A DNA stretch of 64,000 bases from an uncultured Sphingomonadaceae bacterium (GTDB taxonomy: Bacteria; Pseudomonadota; Alphaproteobacteria; Sphingomonadales; Sphingomonadaceae), in assembly GCA_947495985.1 (NCBI GenBank), contig CANMBD010000001.1:1364001-1428000 (forward strand), in the 5' to 3' direction. This document shows, piece by piece, positions 9,993 to 18,976 of this stretch. The translations under genes were made by a program, and so were the position numbers. Every line of letters begins with the position of its first letter. Within the stretch, counting starts at the first letter, position 1. The notes below the pieces were generated by a model. The model worked only from the letters and a program-made list of their open reading frames with translations, was not told the DNA's origin and searched no databases.

Positions 9993-11305
9993 TGGTCCTG
10001 CCCGTCACTCCCGGAATTCGATCCATTTGATGAACCGCCTCGAGTGATCCTGAGCGCGCCGCCCCCTTGCTGAACCTGCCACCCTTGCGCACGCAGCGCT
10101 GAAGCCAAAGTCGCAAGGTCACCGGCATACGATACCTGCATCACCGACACACCGCCCAAGGCCAAACTTGAGGTAGAAGCCGAGGACACTCCCGGCACGG
10201 ACCGGACGGATGCTTCACCACGACTGACCGCACCGACATCAGGCGTGTTAAACTGAACCGTAAAGGTCGTTGCCGCAACGGTCGGAGCCGCAGCAGTGCC
10301 AGCTTCGCCCGTTGCTTCAGACGTGCCAGTGCCGGATGATTCACTGCTGGCCAAACTGCCTTCAGCCGCCAATTCTGCCTCAATCTCCCGTTCGAGCGCT
10401 TCCAGATCGATCGAGTCTTCAATAATCAGCGACTTGTCCGTCTTCAAAAGGCCGCTGGAAAGAGCGCTTGTATATAGGCCATCCATCCGCACAATCGCCT
10501 GGTCCATCATCGCCGGAAGCCCATCAGTGGATTTGGTCTTCAAAGAGAAACTGCCGATAAACTTGCTATCCGGACCGTAGCGCGCCGTAAAATGGGCTGT
10601 AACCGGACCACCGGGATATTCTCTCTCCACCCGGACAATCGGAATAATAACATCGGCTGCGCTGAACTGATCCAATATCATCCGCCACCACCTTCGGTTG
10701 CGACGATCAGCCTGCCCGGCGGTCAATACCAGTGATTCGCTATCCGAACCATAAGCACGGACATAGTCAATCGCGCTGTCACCAGAGCGGAATCGGGCCC
10801 ATGCCTTTTGCCACTCTGTCTTGCTTTCAAACACCTGCGGTGATCCGCCACTCCACATAATCGGTAGAACCAGCAAAGGCGGCGACCGTAGCCGCCGTCC
10901 ACTAACGCCAAGAATTTGGCCAGCACGGGCACGGTCGAACATCACACCCAAAGTAGCGATGTAGCGTTTCGGGCCAATTTGCTCCTGCTCGACAATGATT
11001 GCCGATACAATATTATTGAGAGCACCATCAGACAGCCCTGCAGTTTTCCCGCCCTGGGTCCGGGCATAAAGAGTCTTCCAAGCCTTGCGCTGCGCCTCTT
11101 CCCAACCTTTTTGGCGAGCCTCAAAAGAATTGTCGCCCCGAGTGTCGACCTCCACCCCGAAAACTTCGAAGTCACCACTGCTCGCGAGCGGCGCAACCCC
11201 GCGGTCAGCTCCTTCCAGCTGCGCATAAACAATGCCGGCTGCAGCCAAGCCAAGAACCATGAAAATCGCAACAATAGGGGTTTTAAAACTGGTCAAAAAT
11301 TTCAT
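9989..11305 (-). CDS. DUF2066-like exported protein
   Basis: A 438-residue protein exported by an N-terminal signal anchor (hydrophobic about residues 10-28, VYAQ). The N-terminal two thirds match the DUF2066-type proteins found beside hda and purM in many proteobacteria; their function is unknown to me. A low-complexity Ala/Ser/Thr/Glu linker (about residues 325-360) leads to a short C-terminal domain of about 80 residues, followed by a Gly/Ser/Asn tail. The start at 11305 (MKFLTSF) has AAGAGCGGA upstream and is preferred to the open frame reaching 11341. It diverges from purM across 62 bases, so the promoters are back to back. Confidence 0.75.
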   Translation of the reverse strand: MKFLTSFKTPIVAIFMVLGLAAAGIVYAQLEGADRGVAPLASSGDFEVFGVEVDTRGDNSFEARQKGWEEAQRKAWKTLYARTQGGKTAGLSDGALNNIVSAIIVEQEQIGPKRYIATLGVMFDRARAGQILGVSGRRLRSPPLLVLPIMWSGGSPQVFESKTEWQKAWARFRSGDSAIDYVRAYGSDSESLVLTAGQADRRNRRWWRMILDQFSAADVIIPIVRVEREYPGGPVTAHFTARYGPDSKFIGSFSLKTKSTDGLPAMMDQAIVRMDGLYTSALSSGLLKTDKSLIIEDSIDLEALEREIEAELAAEGSLASSESSGTGTSEATGEAGTAAAPTVAATTFTVQFNTPDVGAVSRGEASVRSVPGVSSASTSSLALGGVSVMQVSYAGDLATLASALRAQGWQVQQGGGALRITRGGSSNGSNSGSDGQDQ

Positions 11306-11367
11306 TTCCGCTCTTTTGACGATTATGACGTGGAAATCCACCCACGACTTGTCTAATTGGCTATTTT

Positions 11368-12486
11368 ATGAGTGATAAACAAAACAACGGGCGAAATGAA
11401 CCGGAATCATACACCTATGCGAAAGCTGGTGTATCGATCGAGGCAGGTAACGCACTGGTCAAGGCCATTGCCCCGCTTGCCAAAGCAACTGCACGTCCAG
11501 GGGCGAACGCGGAACTGGGAGGGTTTGGCGGCTTTTTTGATCTAAAAGCAGCTGGTTATGATGACCCTCTGCTGGTCGCTGCGAATGACGGCGTTGGCAC
11601 CAAATTGAAACTGGCCATAGACCATGACCGCCATGACAGCGTGGGCATTGATCTGGTTGCGATGTGTGTAAATGACCTGATCGTTCAAGGTGCAGAGCCG
11701 TTGTTCTTCCTCGATTACTTTGCGACCGGCAAACTTGAAAACGGCGTTGCCGAGCGAGTCGTAGCGGGCATAGCGGAAGGCTGTAAAATATCAGGTTGCG
11801 CATTAATCGGTGGCGAGACGGCAGAGATGCCGGGCATGTATGCCCATGGTGATTATGATCTGGCGGGATTTTGTGTGGGTGCCGTAGAGCGCGAAAAAGC
11901 GCTGACCGGTACGCAATTGGCGGATGGCGATATACTCATTGGCCTGGCGTCCTCAGGCGTGCATTCCAATGGCTATTCCCTCGTTCGCCGTCTGGCCGAG
12001 GATAAAGGCTGGAAACTGGATCGTCCGGCGCTTTTTGATCCTGAGGTTCTGTTGATCGAAGCATTGATTGCACCGACGCGGATTTACGTAAAATCCCTGC
12101 TTCCCCTGATGCAATCCGGTCGGATCAAGGCGCTAGCGCATATTACCGGCGGCGGATTGCTCGAGAATATTCCGCGCGTGCTGCCAGATGACCTGCACGC
12201 CCATGTTGATGCCGAGCACTGGGATCAGCCGCGACTGATGGCTTTTCTGCAGGCTCAGGGTAATATTGAACCGGAAGAAATGGCGCGGACGTTTAACTGC
12301 GGTATCGGAATGATTTTGGCTGTGTCACCGGATGAGGCAGCTTCGATACAGTCGGATCTGGAAGCCGCCGGTGAAACCGTTCATGCAGTGGGTGTCGTCA
12401 AAACAGGTACAAAGGGCTGTACTGTGTCGGGTAGCACCGGAACTTGGTCTGCAAGAAATGATTGGACTGCAACCCACAATGGCTGA
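11368..12486 (+). CDS. purM: Phosphoribosylformylglycinamidine cyclo-ligase (AIR synthetase)
   Basis: Catalyses ATP-dependent ring closure of FGAM to AIR in purine synthesis. The 372-residue product shows the PurM signatures: [14 protein letters not shown], the nucleotide loop [35 protein letters not shown] and [15 protein letters not shown]. The N-terminus is about 15 residues longer than E. coli PurM and hydrophilic. purN follows after four to six bases, so the two purine enzymes form one transcription unit. Confidence 0.97.
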   Translation: MSDKQNNGRNEPESYTYAKAGVSIEAGNALVKAIAPLAKATARPGANAELGGFGGFFDLKAAGYDDPLLVAANDGVGTKLKLAIDHDRHDSVGIDLVAMCVNDLIVQGAEPLFFLDYFATGKLENGVAERVVAGIAEGCKISGCALIGGETAEMPGMYAHGDYDLAGFCVGAVEREKALTGTQLADGDILIGLASSGVHSNGYSLVRRLAEDKGWKLDRPALFDPEVLLIEALIAPTRIYVKSLLPLMQSGRIKALAHITGGGLLENIPRVLPDDLHAHVDAEHWDQPRLMAFLQAQGNIEPEEMARTFNCGIGMILAVSPDEAASIQSDLEAAGETVHAVGVVKTGTKGCTVSGSTGTWSARNDWTATHNG

Positions 12487-12492
12487 TGCGTG

Positions 12493-13458
12493 ATGCCTGA
12501 AGTTGCCAAAGTGGCCGTGCTGATATCAGGTCGCGGGTCCAACATGGCCGCGCTGCTATACGCCGCAAAGGCGGAGAACTGCCCGTTTGAAGTTGTCCTG
12601 GTGGCATCCAATGATCCGCAGGCCCCGGGGCTAAAGTTGGCGGAAGCGGAAGGTTTTGTTACCTTTGCCCACCCGCATAAGGGGCTCAGCCGCGACGAAC
12701 ACGACCAGATCATGCACGAAGCCATTGTCGCAGCGGGCGCCAACTATGTCGCGCTGGCAGGATATATGCGCATTCTGAGCGATGAATTCGTTCGCCAGTG
12801 GCAGGATCATATGCTCAACATCCACCCCAGCCTGCTGCCGAAATATAAGGGCCTCGACACGTATCAGCGCGCGCTCGACGCCGGGGACAGCCATGCCGGA
12901 TGCAGCGTTCATCTTGTAACGCCGGAACTGGATGATGGCCCCGTGCTGGCACAGACAGAAGTTGCCATCCTGCCCGGCGATACGGCCGATGTCCTCGCCG
13001 ACCGGGTCCTGATTGCCGAGCATCAGCTATATGCCGCAACCCTTGCCAAATATGTGACCCGCGAGGCCGACCCCGACTGGATATTGGAACAGGTTCGCAC
13101 CCGCGCGCTCGCGCTGGAGGAAACCCATGAACGTCCAAGTTTCGGTACACCCGGCTGGCGTGTCGGCAGCGAAAAGACCGGCAAATATTTTGCGTATTTT
13201 TCTCGCCGTCATTTCGGTGAAACAGGGACATCAGTTTTCGTGAAAACCAGCGGTCTCGACGAGCAAAGCGCTCTTCTTGATGCCGATCCCGACCTCTATT
13301 TCGCGCCCAAATTTTATGGAAAATCAGGCTGGATTGCGATCCGGCTGGATACCGGACGCACGGATTGGGACCATGTCGGTGACTGGCTGGAAAAAAGCTG
13401 GCGGATGGTAGCACCCAAACGGCTCACCAAAATGATGGATATCGCGGCAGAATTTTAG
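12493..13458 (+). CDS. purN: GAR formyltransferase fused to a C-terminal MmcQ/YjbR-like domain
   Basis: Residues 1 to about 195 are glycinamide ribonucleotide formyltransferase, using 10-formyl-THF: VAVLISGRGSNMAALL, the catalytic HxxD region with NIHPSLLPKYKGLDTYQRAL, and VHLVTPELDDGPVLAQ. From about residue 205 a second domain begins (HERPSFGTPGWRV ... YFAPKFYGKSGWIAIRLDTG) that fits MmcQ/YjbR (DUF419) small proteins, with its usual GKYFAYF and WEKSWRMVAPKRL-type end. Stand-alone PurN is about 190-215 residues, so 321 residues is a fusion. A GTG at 12490 is an equally possible start, adding one residue. Confidence 0.93.
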   Translation: MPEVAKVAVLISGRGSNMAALLYAAKAENCPFEVVLVASNDPQAPGLKLAEAEGFVTFAHPHKGLSRDEHDQIMHEAIVAAGANYVALAGYMRILSDEFVRQWQDHMLNIHPSLLPKYKGLDTYQRALDAGDSHAGCSVHLVTPELDDGPVLAQTEVAILPGDTADVLADRVLIAEHQLYAATLAKYVTREADPDWILEQVRTRALALEETHERPSFGTPGWRVGSEKTGKYFAYFSRRHFGETGTSVFVKTSGLDEQSALLDADPDLYFAPKFYGKSGWIAIRLDTGRTDWDHVGDWLEKSWRMVAPKRLTKMMDIAAEF

Positions 13459-13522
13459 AGAAAAATTCGCATCGCGGGAAGAGCAAACCTAGAGCGACAA
13501 GGAGGAGGGAGGATATGCCGCC

Positions 13523-13618
13523 ATGGATTTAAGATCTGGGATGACTGCTCCATCCGCGATGCTTAAATATTTAATACGCCAGAACTGCAACAATACAGAT
13601 ACGGTATTAGGACCGTAG
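13523..13618 (+). CDS. Possible 31-codon small ORF behind an extended Shine-Dalgarno tract
   Basis: The purine tract AAGGAGGAGGGAGGA at 13499-13513 is an exceptionally good ribosome-binding match in an otherwise empty 170-base gap. Two ATGs follow. The one at 13515 gives only MPPWI before TAA. The one at 13523 gives a 31-residue peptide (MDLRSGMTAP...) ending at 13618. Neither resembles anything I know. The tract could also be chance or serve a regulatory RNA, so this is a weak call. Confidence 0.2.
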   Translation: MDLRSGMTAPSAMLKYLIRQNCNNTDTVLGP

Positions 13619-13628
13619 TCGATTTTAC

Positions 13629-14309
13629 TTACATTCCTGCTTCTACGGCCAACCGAACCATGTCGGCTGCACTAGGTGCATCCAGCCGTTTCATCAGGAT
13701 CGCGCGGTGCATCTTTATCGTCCGCTCACTTAAATCCAGTTCATGTGCAATCTGTTTGTTTAACAGACCCTTGGCGATGTATTTCAACACTTCACGCTGC
13801 CTTTTGGACAGGTCCTTGACGATTTCCGTCGCCCGCATGCGCCGCGCCTTGGCAAGGCTCGGGCCATCGCTATCAATTTCCACCTGCGATCCCAGGAAAA
13901 ACTCCAGTTCGCCGTCATCATCAAATAATGGAGCGACAAGAACCGCATTTTGAAAAGGCGTCCCATCTTTTTTATAGTTGAGTATTTCGACAAGCACCGG
14001 CTTGCGTTCCCGCACACCGCGACGGATTTCTTCCGTCAGCCATGGTTCAGTGGCTGGCCCAGAAAGAAAGCGGCAATTGCGCCCGATGATGAAATCTCGA
14101 TCATAGCCTGTAAGTTCACAAAAGGCGTCGTTGGACGCAACGATGGGATTATCCGTCAATCTTGGATTGCTGATCACCGATGCAATCGGGCTGTGCTTGA
14201 TTAGTGCTTCCACAGACGCTTTGGGCATATCAGCCTTGGGTATGGACTGCTGTTTTGTCTTATTATTCTCGGCCTCGGAAGTCATGAAATATGCGTAGTC
14301 CATCCTCAT
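13629..14309 (-). CDS. LOV-HTH blue-light-responsive transcription factor, EL222-like
   Basis: A one-component photoreceptor regulator. Residues about 38-146 are a LOV domain with the flavin-adduct motif GRNCRFLSG (Cys79), the flavin-contacting Asn111 (EILNYKKDG) and Asn121, and Gln142 in FLGSQVE, so all photochemical residues are present. Residues about 165-226 are a LuxR/GerE-type helix-turn-helix ([20 protein letters not shown] ... [10 protein letters not shown]). Domain order, length and many segments ([29 protein letters not shown]) agree with EL222 of Erythrobacter litoralis as I remember it. Starts at 14309, 14303 or 14285 are possible; none has a clear ribosome site. It ends a run of minus-strand genes with the DUF2256 and SDR genes. 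Confidence 0.92.
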   Translation of the reverse strand: MRMDYAYFMTSEAENNKTKQQSIPKADMPKASVEALIKHSPIASVISNPRLTDNPIVASNDAFCELTGYDRDFIIGRNCRFLSGPATEPWLTEEIRRGVRERKPVLVEILNYKKDGTPFQNAVLVAPLFDDDGELEFFLGSQVEIDSDGPSLAKARRMRATEIVKDLSKRQREVLKYIAKGLLNKQIAHELDLSERTIKMHRAILMKRLDAPSAADMVRLAVEAGM

Positions 14310-14344
14310 TGGCTATGGCAAGCAGAATGCCAATATCACGCGCG

Positions 14345-14494
14345 TTACTTTACACCGCCCTTGCAGCGTTTTGAGCAATATTTGACGTCATCCCAGACAT
14401 CTTTCCACTTCTTGCGCCATGTGAATGGACGGCCGCAGGTAACGCAGGTTTTTTGAGGCAGATGCTGCTTCTTGATTTGCTTCTTGGCAGGCAT
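14345..14494 (-). CDS. DUF2256 small zinc-ribbon-like protein
   Basis: A 49-residue protein read as MPAKKQIKKQHLPQK then CVTCGRPFTWRKKW and KYCSKRCKGG. The CxxCGRPFTWRKKW ... YCSxRC pattern is that of DUF2256; the two CxxC/CxxxC pairs probably bind zinc. Its function is unknown. I recall that DUF2256 genes often sit beside photolyase/cryptochrome genes in proteobacteria; here the neighbour is a LOV regulator. A GGAGGG-like site (CCCTCCGATG read on the other strand) precedes the ATG, and 12 bases separate it from the SDR stop. Confidence 0.88.
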   Translation of the reverse strand: MPAKKQIKKQHLPQKTCVTCGRPFTWRKKWKDVWDDVKYCSKRCKGGVK

Positions 14495-14506
14495 CGGAGG
14501 GTGATA

Positions 14507-15280
14507 TTATGGAACAATACCCTCGACCACTGATTTCGCATTATCAACCCTTATCGCGGCGCCATTGATAAATTTGGATTCGTCCGATGCAAGAAACAGT
14601 ACTGTATTGGCTATGTCATCGGGTTCCCCCAATGCGCTGGCCGCCGGTCCCTCGCTGGCTGGCCGCAGGTCATCTCTATCCATCATTTTCGGCCCGATTT
14701 CTTCGACCATCGGCGTCAAAATTCCTGCCGGATGAACGCTGTTACAGCGGATATTATATCCATTGTTGGCGCAGTGCACGGCGATGCTGCGGGTCAGGCT
14801 TTCCACCGCCCCTTTTGCCGCTGCATAGGCGGCAACAACCGGCTCCCCCTGAACCGACGCAATGGATGCCATGTTGATGATCGAACCGCCGCCGGAGGCC
14901 TTCATTGCTGGCACCGCATATTTGCATCCAAAAAATGTCCCGTCAGCGCTGACTGCCATCACAAAACGCCACTCTTCCGCCGTTTGGGTTTCGATGGTGC
15001 CGGGTTCAACCACACCTGCATTGTTGACTAGGACATCCAGCTTCCCGTGCCGGGACACAACATCTGCAATTAGGTCTTCCCATGCCGATTCATCGCGAAC
15101 ATCCTGCCTGTGAAATTCTGCCGCACCGCCAATTTCAGCAGCAACACGCGCGCCATTATCTTCATCCATATCGGTCAGGATGACTTTAGCGCCTTCGCGT
15201 GCAAACATCCGGGCATCTGCTTCGCCCAGTCCCTTTGCTGCGCCGGTGATGATCGCTATTTTTCCTTCCAGTCTGCCCAT
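14507..15280 (-). CDS. Short-chain dehydrogenase/reductase (SDR)
   Basis: A classical NAD(P)-dependent SDR oxidoreductase of 257 residues. It has the Rossmann motif TGAAKGLG, the acidic ILTDMDE after strand 2 that favours NAD, NNAG in strand 4, Ser and the YxxxK catalytic pair in AYAAAKGA, and a C-terminal LASDESKFINGAAIRVD. The substrate is not deducible; the nearby SnoaL-like gene hints at a sterol, terpenoid or aromatic pathway. The start at 15280 (MGRLEGK) has AGAGGGATCAGG upstream and is preferred to the frame's earlier codon at 15325. It diverges from the SnoaL-like gene. Confidence 0.92.
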   Translation of the reverse strand: MGRLEGKIAIITGAAKGLGEADARMFAREGAKVILTDMDEDNGARVAAEIGGAAEFHRQDVRDESAWEDLIADVVSRHGKLDVLVNNAGVVEPGTIETQTAEEWRFVMAVSADGTFFGCKYAVPAMKASGGGSIINMASIASVQGEPVVAAYAAAKGAVESLTRSIAVHCANNGYNIRCNSVHPAGILTPMVEEIGPKMMDRDDLRPASEGPAASALGEPDDIANTVLFLASDESKFINGAAIRVDNAKSVVEGIVP

Positions 15281-15349
15281 CCTGATCCCTCTCTTTTTTG
15301 TCAACTGTTCACAGGTTAGCAGCACATGCTAATCCCTCAGCCTAACAAT

Positions 15350-15397
15350 ATAAGGGAGAGCGGGATGGACAAGATAAGGGAGAGCGGGATGGACAAG
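15350..15397 (+). repeat. Perfect 24-bp tandem duplication carrying ribosome site and start codon
   Basis: Two identical 24-base units, 15350-15373 and 15374-15397, lie head to tail. Each unit contains AAGGGAGAGCGGG, an ATG and the next three codons (MDK), so the following gene has two complete in-frame initiation regions 24 bases apart. The period is a multiple of three, so either start gives the same protein. Such exact tandem copies are usually recent slippage or recombination products. Confidence 0.95.
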
Positions 15398-15856
15398 GTC
15401 GAAGAGCTGGTAGCGCGAGAGGAAATTCGTGACTTGCTGCACCGCTATTGCAAGGGAATAGATCGTAAAGACTGGACTTTGGTTCGGTCATGCTTCGCAG
15501 ATGATCATGTTCACAACCACGGCGATTATTCGGGACCACCGGATGAATTTGTCGAATTTGCCAGCGAGGTATTAAAAAAAGTTCCCGCCACACACCATTC
15601 CATTTCCAATGTGCATTTTTCTTTCAGCGATGATGGCAATAGCGTGTCAACCGAAGCGAATTTCGTTGCCTATCACTACGTGCAGGAAGGGACGCCAGAT
15701 TTCGATCCGGTCCCGACCGGCGGTAAAGCCACGGACTGGATAGTGGCTGGTCGCTATTGTGACAAACTTGAAAAGCGCGACGGCAAATGGATCATCGTCC
15801 GGCGTGAAGCATTTCACGACTGGGAGCGCTATGACGAAGCCAATCCCCAGGACTAG
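15389..15856 (+). CDS. SnoaL-like / NTF2-fold protein
   Basis: A cone-shaped alpha+beta NTF2-like protein of 155 residues from the inner ATG at 15389 (163 from 15365). EEIRDLLHRYCKGIDRKDW and RSCFADDHVHNHG are the standard opening of the SnoaL_4 group, and THHSISNVHFSF, VAGRYCDKLEKRDGKWIIVRR continue it. Members are isomerases, dehydratases or non-catalytic subunits in polyketide and steroid metabolism; the reaction here is unknown. Both starts have their own ribosome site because of the duplication. The stop shares the tetramer CTAG with the convergent gene. Confidence 0.85.
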   Translation: MDKVEELVAREEIRDLLHRYCKGIDRKDWTLVRSCFADDHVHNHGDYSGPPDEFVEFASEVLKKVPATHHSISNVHFSFSDDGNSVSTEANFVAYHYVQEGTPDFDPVPTGGKATDWIVAGRYCDKLEKRDGKWIIVRREAFHDWERYDEANPQD

Positions 15857-17778
15857 TCCAGACGGGCTTCAAAGCTGATTGTAAAACTGGGACTGTCTGA
15901 CCCGTTCGATGCCGCCAACGTGCCGGACGGATTTATGACAATACCAGTGACGTTAGGATCAAAACCCGAGGTATTGGGCGCGTAACCGTAAGGCGCGGCA
16001 CCGGATGGCTGGTCAGAGAAACTGGCCATGGTTGCGGGATCAAAAGGATCGAGACCGCTCGACGTTGCGCCGTCATTAAATACAATGGGTGATGCCCCAT
16101 TGTAGCTGATATCGGACGGTAGAACGTCTGATATCTCTATGCTGCTGGTATCTACCGGTGCATCGCCCTGATTGACCACTTCGATCGTGTACCGAATGAC
16201 GGCCCCGGGAATGGCTTTGGGATTGATCGAACCATTTACCGGATCGGAAACTATCGTTGATTGCTTGCTTATCTCCAGCACCGCATTTGCTGGATCCCGG
16301 CTGTTTGTGATGATGCATGCTATCACATCACCAATAGCCGGCGCAAAGTCTTCCTCCAGTGTACTTGGTAATGTCGTCGAAGAACCTGTATTGGCATTGG
16401 TACAGGACAAAGCAGCCGTATAGCGATCAAGATCGGTGGTCCCGCGTGTCCGTTCATCCACATGATAGCTGTTCCCGCTGACCAGCTGTGTCATCGCGAT
16501 TGGTTCGTTGCTGATCACCGCTCCTGTACCGGCGGTTGTCGTTGCCGCAACCGTGCTGCCACCCTCTCTTATGCGGATACGGAATTCATCACTGTCAAAT
16601 ATCCGGCCAGCCGCGCTTAACTGTTTTTCGAGCGAAAGGTGCGGATAGGGTGTATTGTTGAACACACATTCCACCGCATCGCCAAAGGCCAGCGACCCGA
16701 AACTGTAATTTGTCGTTTCTACATTGGTCGGAATCACTGTCGGAGAACCCGCGCTGTTATTCGTACAGGTCAGTTGGGGGCGATACTGGCTTATTGCGCT
16801 GGCACTTCCGCTGGCCATAACTTCGGTCAGACTGATCGGGATTCCGGACGCTGTGGATATCACGGCCGCCGGAAACGGGCCGTTACCGGAACCGGTTGTT
16901 GTGCCGGATGCCAGCAAATCGCCGGATGATGTCGAGGTGATCTGGAAAGTAAACTGGTCGGCAGGATCAACCCGGGCGCCGGTAATTGTCTTGTTCAAGG
17001 TGATGGATGCGAAACGCACGGCAAACATCATACCCTGCAGCCCCTGCCCCTGCATGGTAGCCGTCACGTTGGTGGGTGAATTCGTGCCCGCAATATATCC
17101 TCCAACGCGGCCGGTTTGGCCGCCACCGGCCATGCGTAGCGTTGCCGTGCCGGTACCGGTCAAAACCGGAAACTGACTGCCGCTGATCGGTGGTACAGCG
17201 TCCAGTATCTGCCAGTTTGAACCATTGGTGCCGAATTCCAGAAATTCGCTGTTATCAGTGGATTCTGCGTCTGCTGCCACAAAGGCATAGCTGCTGACTG
17301 ACGCAACTCCCGGCGGCGGAATGACTGTAATGTTGGAAAAAGTGAAATTCACCAGCGCGCCGCTATTGACCATGTAGAGAATGGGATGCCCGGGAATATT
17401 CAGGAAGGATGAGTTGCCAACCGCTGCTCCCGACCAACTTGGTGCGGCCCGGTCATCGGCAGCCGATGCGGTAGTGCTGGTTGCCCTCAAAGTGAAGGTC
17501 AGTGTTGAACCGTCATCCAGATCAAAGGAAAAATTCTGACCCGTTGCAGAACGAACGGTCGCGTCATTGTAAGAGGAAAAGTCGAGCCAGCAATAGGTTT
17601 GCCATGCCGCGGGAGCCGCGCGTTGCGCCCCAGCCGGTGAGCAGGTGGCAGCCACGGCCGTTCCGCCGCCAAAGCTGACGGCAGCCAAGGCATAGGTCAT
17701 GATCAGCAAAAAATGCTTGATTATGTATTGCACTGGTCTGGTCCCACAATTCCGACCATCCGGCACCGGATTTCCCAC
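15853..17778 (-). CDS. Large secreted surface-type protein with repeated Ig-like/SpaA-like modules
   Basis: A 641-residue exported protein. A signal peptide (hydrophobic about residues 17-44, cleavage near AVAA) leads to a first domain of about 230 residues, followed by two related modules (LNKTITGARVDPADQFTFQI and LSLEKQLSAAGRIFDSDEFRI) that each end in a Cys-rich 'ECVFNNT/ACIITNS' strand. These resemble prealbumin-like (SpaA-type) folds. A DUF11-like repeat (VIRYTIEVVNQGDAPVDTSS) closes the protein. No membrane anchor or sorting motif is visible, so the attachment is unknown. The start is uncertain: ATG 17778, GTG 17733 or ATG 17700. Confidence 0.78.
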   Translation of the reverse strand: MGNPVPDGRNCGTRPVQYIIKHFLLIMTYALAAVSFGGGTAVAATCSPAGAQRAAPAAWQTYCWLDFSSYNDATVRSATGQNFSFDLDDGSTLTFTLRATSTTASAADDRAAPSWSGAAVGNSSFLNIPGHPILYMVNSGALVNFTFSNITVIPPPGVASVSSYAFVAADAESTDNSEFLEFGTNGSNWQILDAVPPISGSQFPVLTGTGTATLRMAGGGQTGRVGGYIAGTNSPTNVTATMQGQGLQGMMFAVRFASITLNKTITGARVDPADQFTFQITSTSSGDLLASGTTTGSGNGPFPAAVISTASGIPISLTEVMASGSASAISQYRPQLTCTNNSAGSPTVIPTNVETTNYSFGSLAFGDAVECVFNNTPYPHLSLEKQLSAAGRIFDSDEFRIRIREGGSTVAATTTAGTGAVISNEPIAMTQLVSGNSYHVDERTRGTTDLDRYTAALSCTNANTGSSTTLPSTLEEDFAPAIGDVIACIITNSRDPANAVLEISKQSTIVSDPVNGSINPKAIPGAVIRYTIEVVNQGDAPVDTSSIEISDVLPSDISYNGASPIVFNDGATSSGLDPFDPATMASFSDQPSGAAPYGYAPNTSGFDPNVTGIVINPSGTLAASNGSDSPSFTISFEARLD

Positions 17779-17867
17779 TCCCGTACCAGTGATCAGATTG
17801 CGGATTAACAGATCATGCTTAAAATTCCGTGAAAGCCTTGAAAAACCGTCACTAAATCGGCGTCAGC

Positions 17868-18290
17868 CTAGCCTACGATTTCGTCTTCGTTGAAAAAATA
17901 GGCGATTTCGATCGCCGCATTTTCGTCGCTGTCGGAACCGTGAACCGTGTTGGCTTCGATGCTTTCAGCCAGTTCCTTGCGGATGGTGCCCGGTGCGGCG
18001 TCGGCTGGGTTGGTCGCCCCCATGATGTCACGGTTACGCTGCATGGCGTTTTCGCCTTCCAGAACCTGAACGACGACAGGGCCGCTGATCATGAAATCAA
18101 CCAGTTCGCCAAAGAAAGGACGCTCTTTGTGGACCGCGTAAAAGCCTTCTGCCTGTTCGCGGGTCATGTGAATACGTTTGGAAGCGACAACACGCAGACC
18201 TGCGTCCTCCAGCATTTTGGTGACCGCACCGGTCAGATTGCGCTTGGTAGCGTCTGGTTTGATGATCGAAAATGTCCGTGTACCGGCCAT
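17868..18290 (-). CDS. ndk: Nucleoside diphosphate kinase
   Basis: Transfers the gamma-phosphate between nucleoside triphosphates and diphosphates through a phosphohistidine. All family landmarks are present in 140 residues: [44 protein letters not shown] and the active site [12 protein letters not shown] with the catalytic His. The start at 18290 (MAGTRTF) is the standard one. It lies downstream of a lipoprotein gene in the same direction. Confidence 0.98.
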   Translation of the reverse strand: MAGTRTFSIIKPDATKRNLTGAVTKMLEDAGLRVVASKRIHMTREQAEGFYAVHKERPFFGELVDFMISGPVVVQVLEGENAMQRNRDIMGATNPADAAPGTIRKELAESIEANTVHGSDSDENAAIEIAYFFNEDEIVG

Positions 18291-18392
18291 GATTTTGCTC
18301 CGTAATAGGGGTGTGAAATAAGTTTGCGCCGCCCCTAGCCGGACTTTTCAAGCATAGCAAGTTTTGTAAGGCTTTCCTGCCTGATTTGCAGT

Positions 18393-18896
18393 CTAGTTCT
18401 TGCCGCCGGCCATCAAGGTGGTCGTCACGCCGCCATCCTCATCCTTGATAACGGAAATATTGATGCCCTCTCCATCGGAACGCTGGCCGCCAATCATCTG
18501 CATGTCCCCCGATTTGATTTCGGTTTGCACATCAATGCCTTTGTCCTTCATCTGGTTCTTGTAAAAGCTGATCACCTCATCCTGATCATCGGAGCTTTTG
18601 AAGACGATCATCGCCCCCGACTTGCCATCACCCATGCCGGCAATGCTGCTTTGAATTTCCGCACCCGGATATAATTTTATACCCATCGGCAAATCGGCGA
18701 CGGCTTTCGATCCGGTTGCGATCCGGACCTCTCCGTCATCGGTCTTGATCACCGTCTCACTATCGTCGCCCTCACCGCTGACCGAATAGCTACCCTTTCC
18801 GCCTTCACCATCATCAAACGTGCCGGATGCGACCTCATCATTGCTGCCACAGGACATGGCGACCAAAACGATTGGCAGGATAAATAACTTGTTCAT
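18393..18896 (-). CDS. Lipoprotein of unknown function
   Basis: A 167-residue protein with a lipoprotein signal peptide (MNKLFILPIVLVAMSC, Cys16). The mature protein is acidic and Gly/Ser/Asp-rich at first, then shows PMGIKLYPGAEIQSS and EVISFYKNQMKDKG, a pattern of sphingomonad lipoproteins of unknown role. The open frame extends to 18971, but the ATG at 18896 gives a proper lipobox. It sits between holC and ndk. Confidence 0.8.
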   Translation of the reverse strand: MNKLFILPIVLVAMSCGSNDEVASGTFDDGEGGKGSYSVSGEGDDSETVIKTDDGEVRIATGSKAVADLPMGIKLYPGAEIQSSIAGMGDGKSGAMIVFKSSDDQDEVISFYKNQMKDKGIDVQTEIKSGDMQMIGGQRSDGEGINISVIKDEDGGVTTTLMAGGKN

Positions 18897-18976
18897 GAAA
18901 ATGGCTCCATCCAAAAATGGCGCGACCCATCCAGGATTGTAGGAGCAACGCCAAAAAAGCGCAAACGGCAATTATA

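Noticed and set aside
14350..14547. 65-codon minus-strand ORF
   Set aside because: Out of frame with the DUF2256 gene at 14345-14494, which has the diagnostic Cys pattern and fits between its neighbours.
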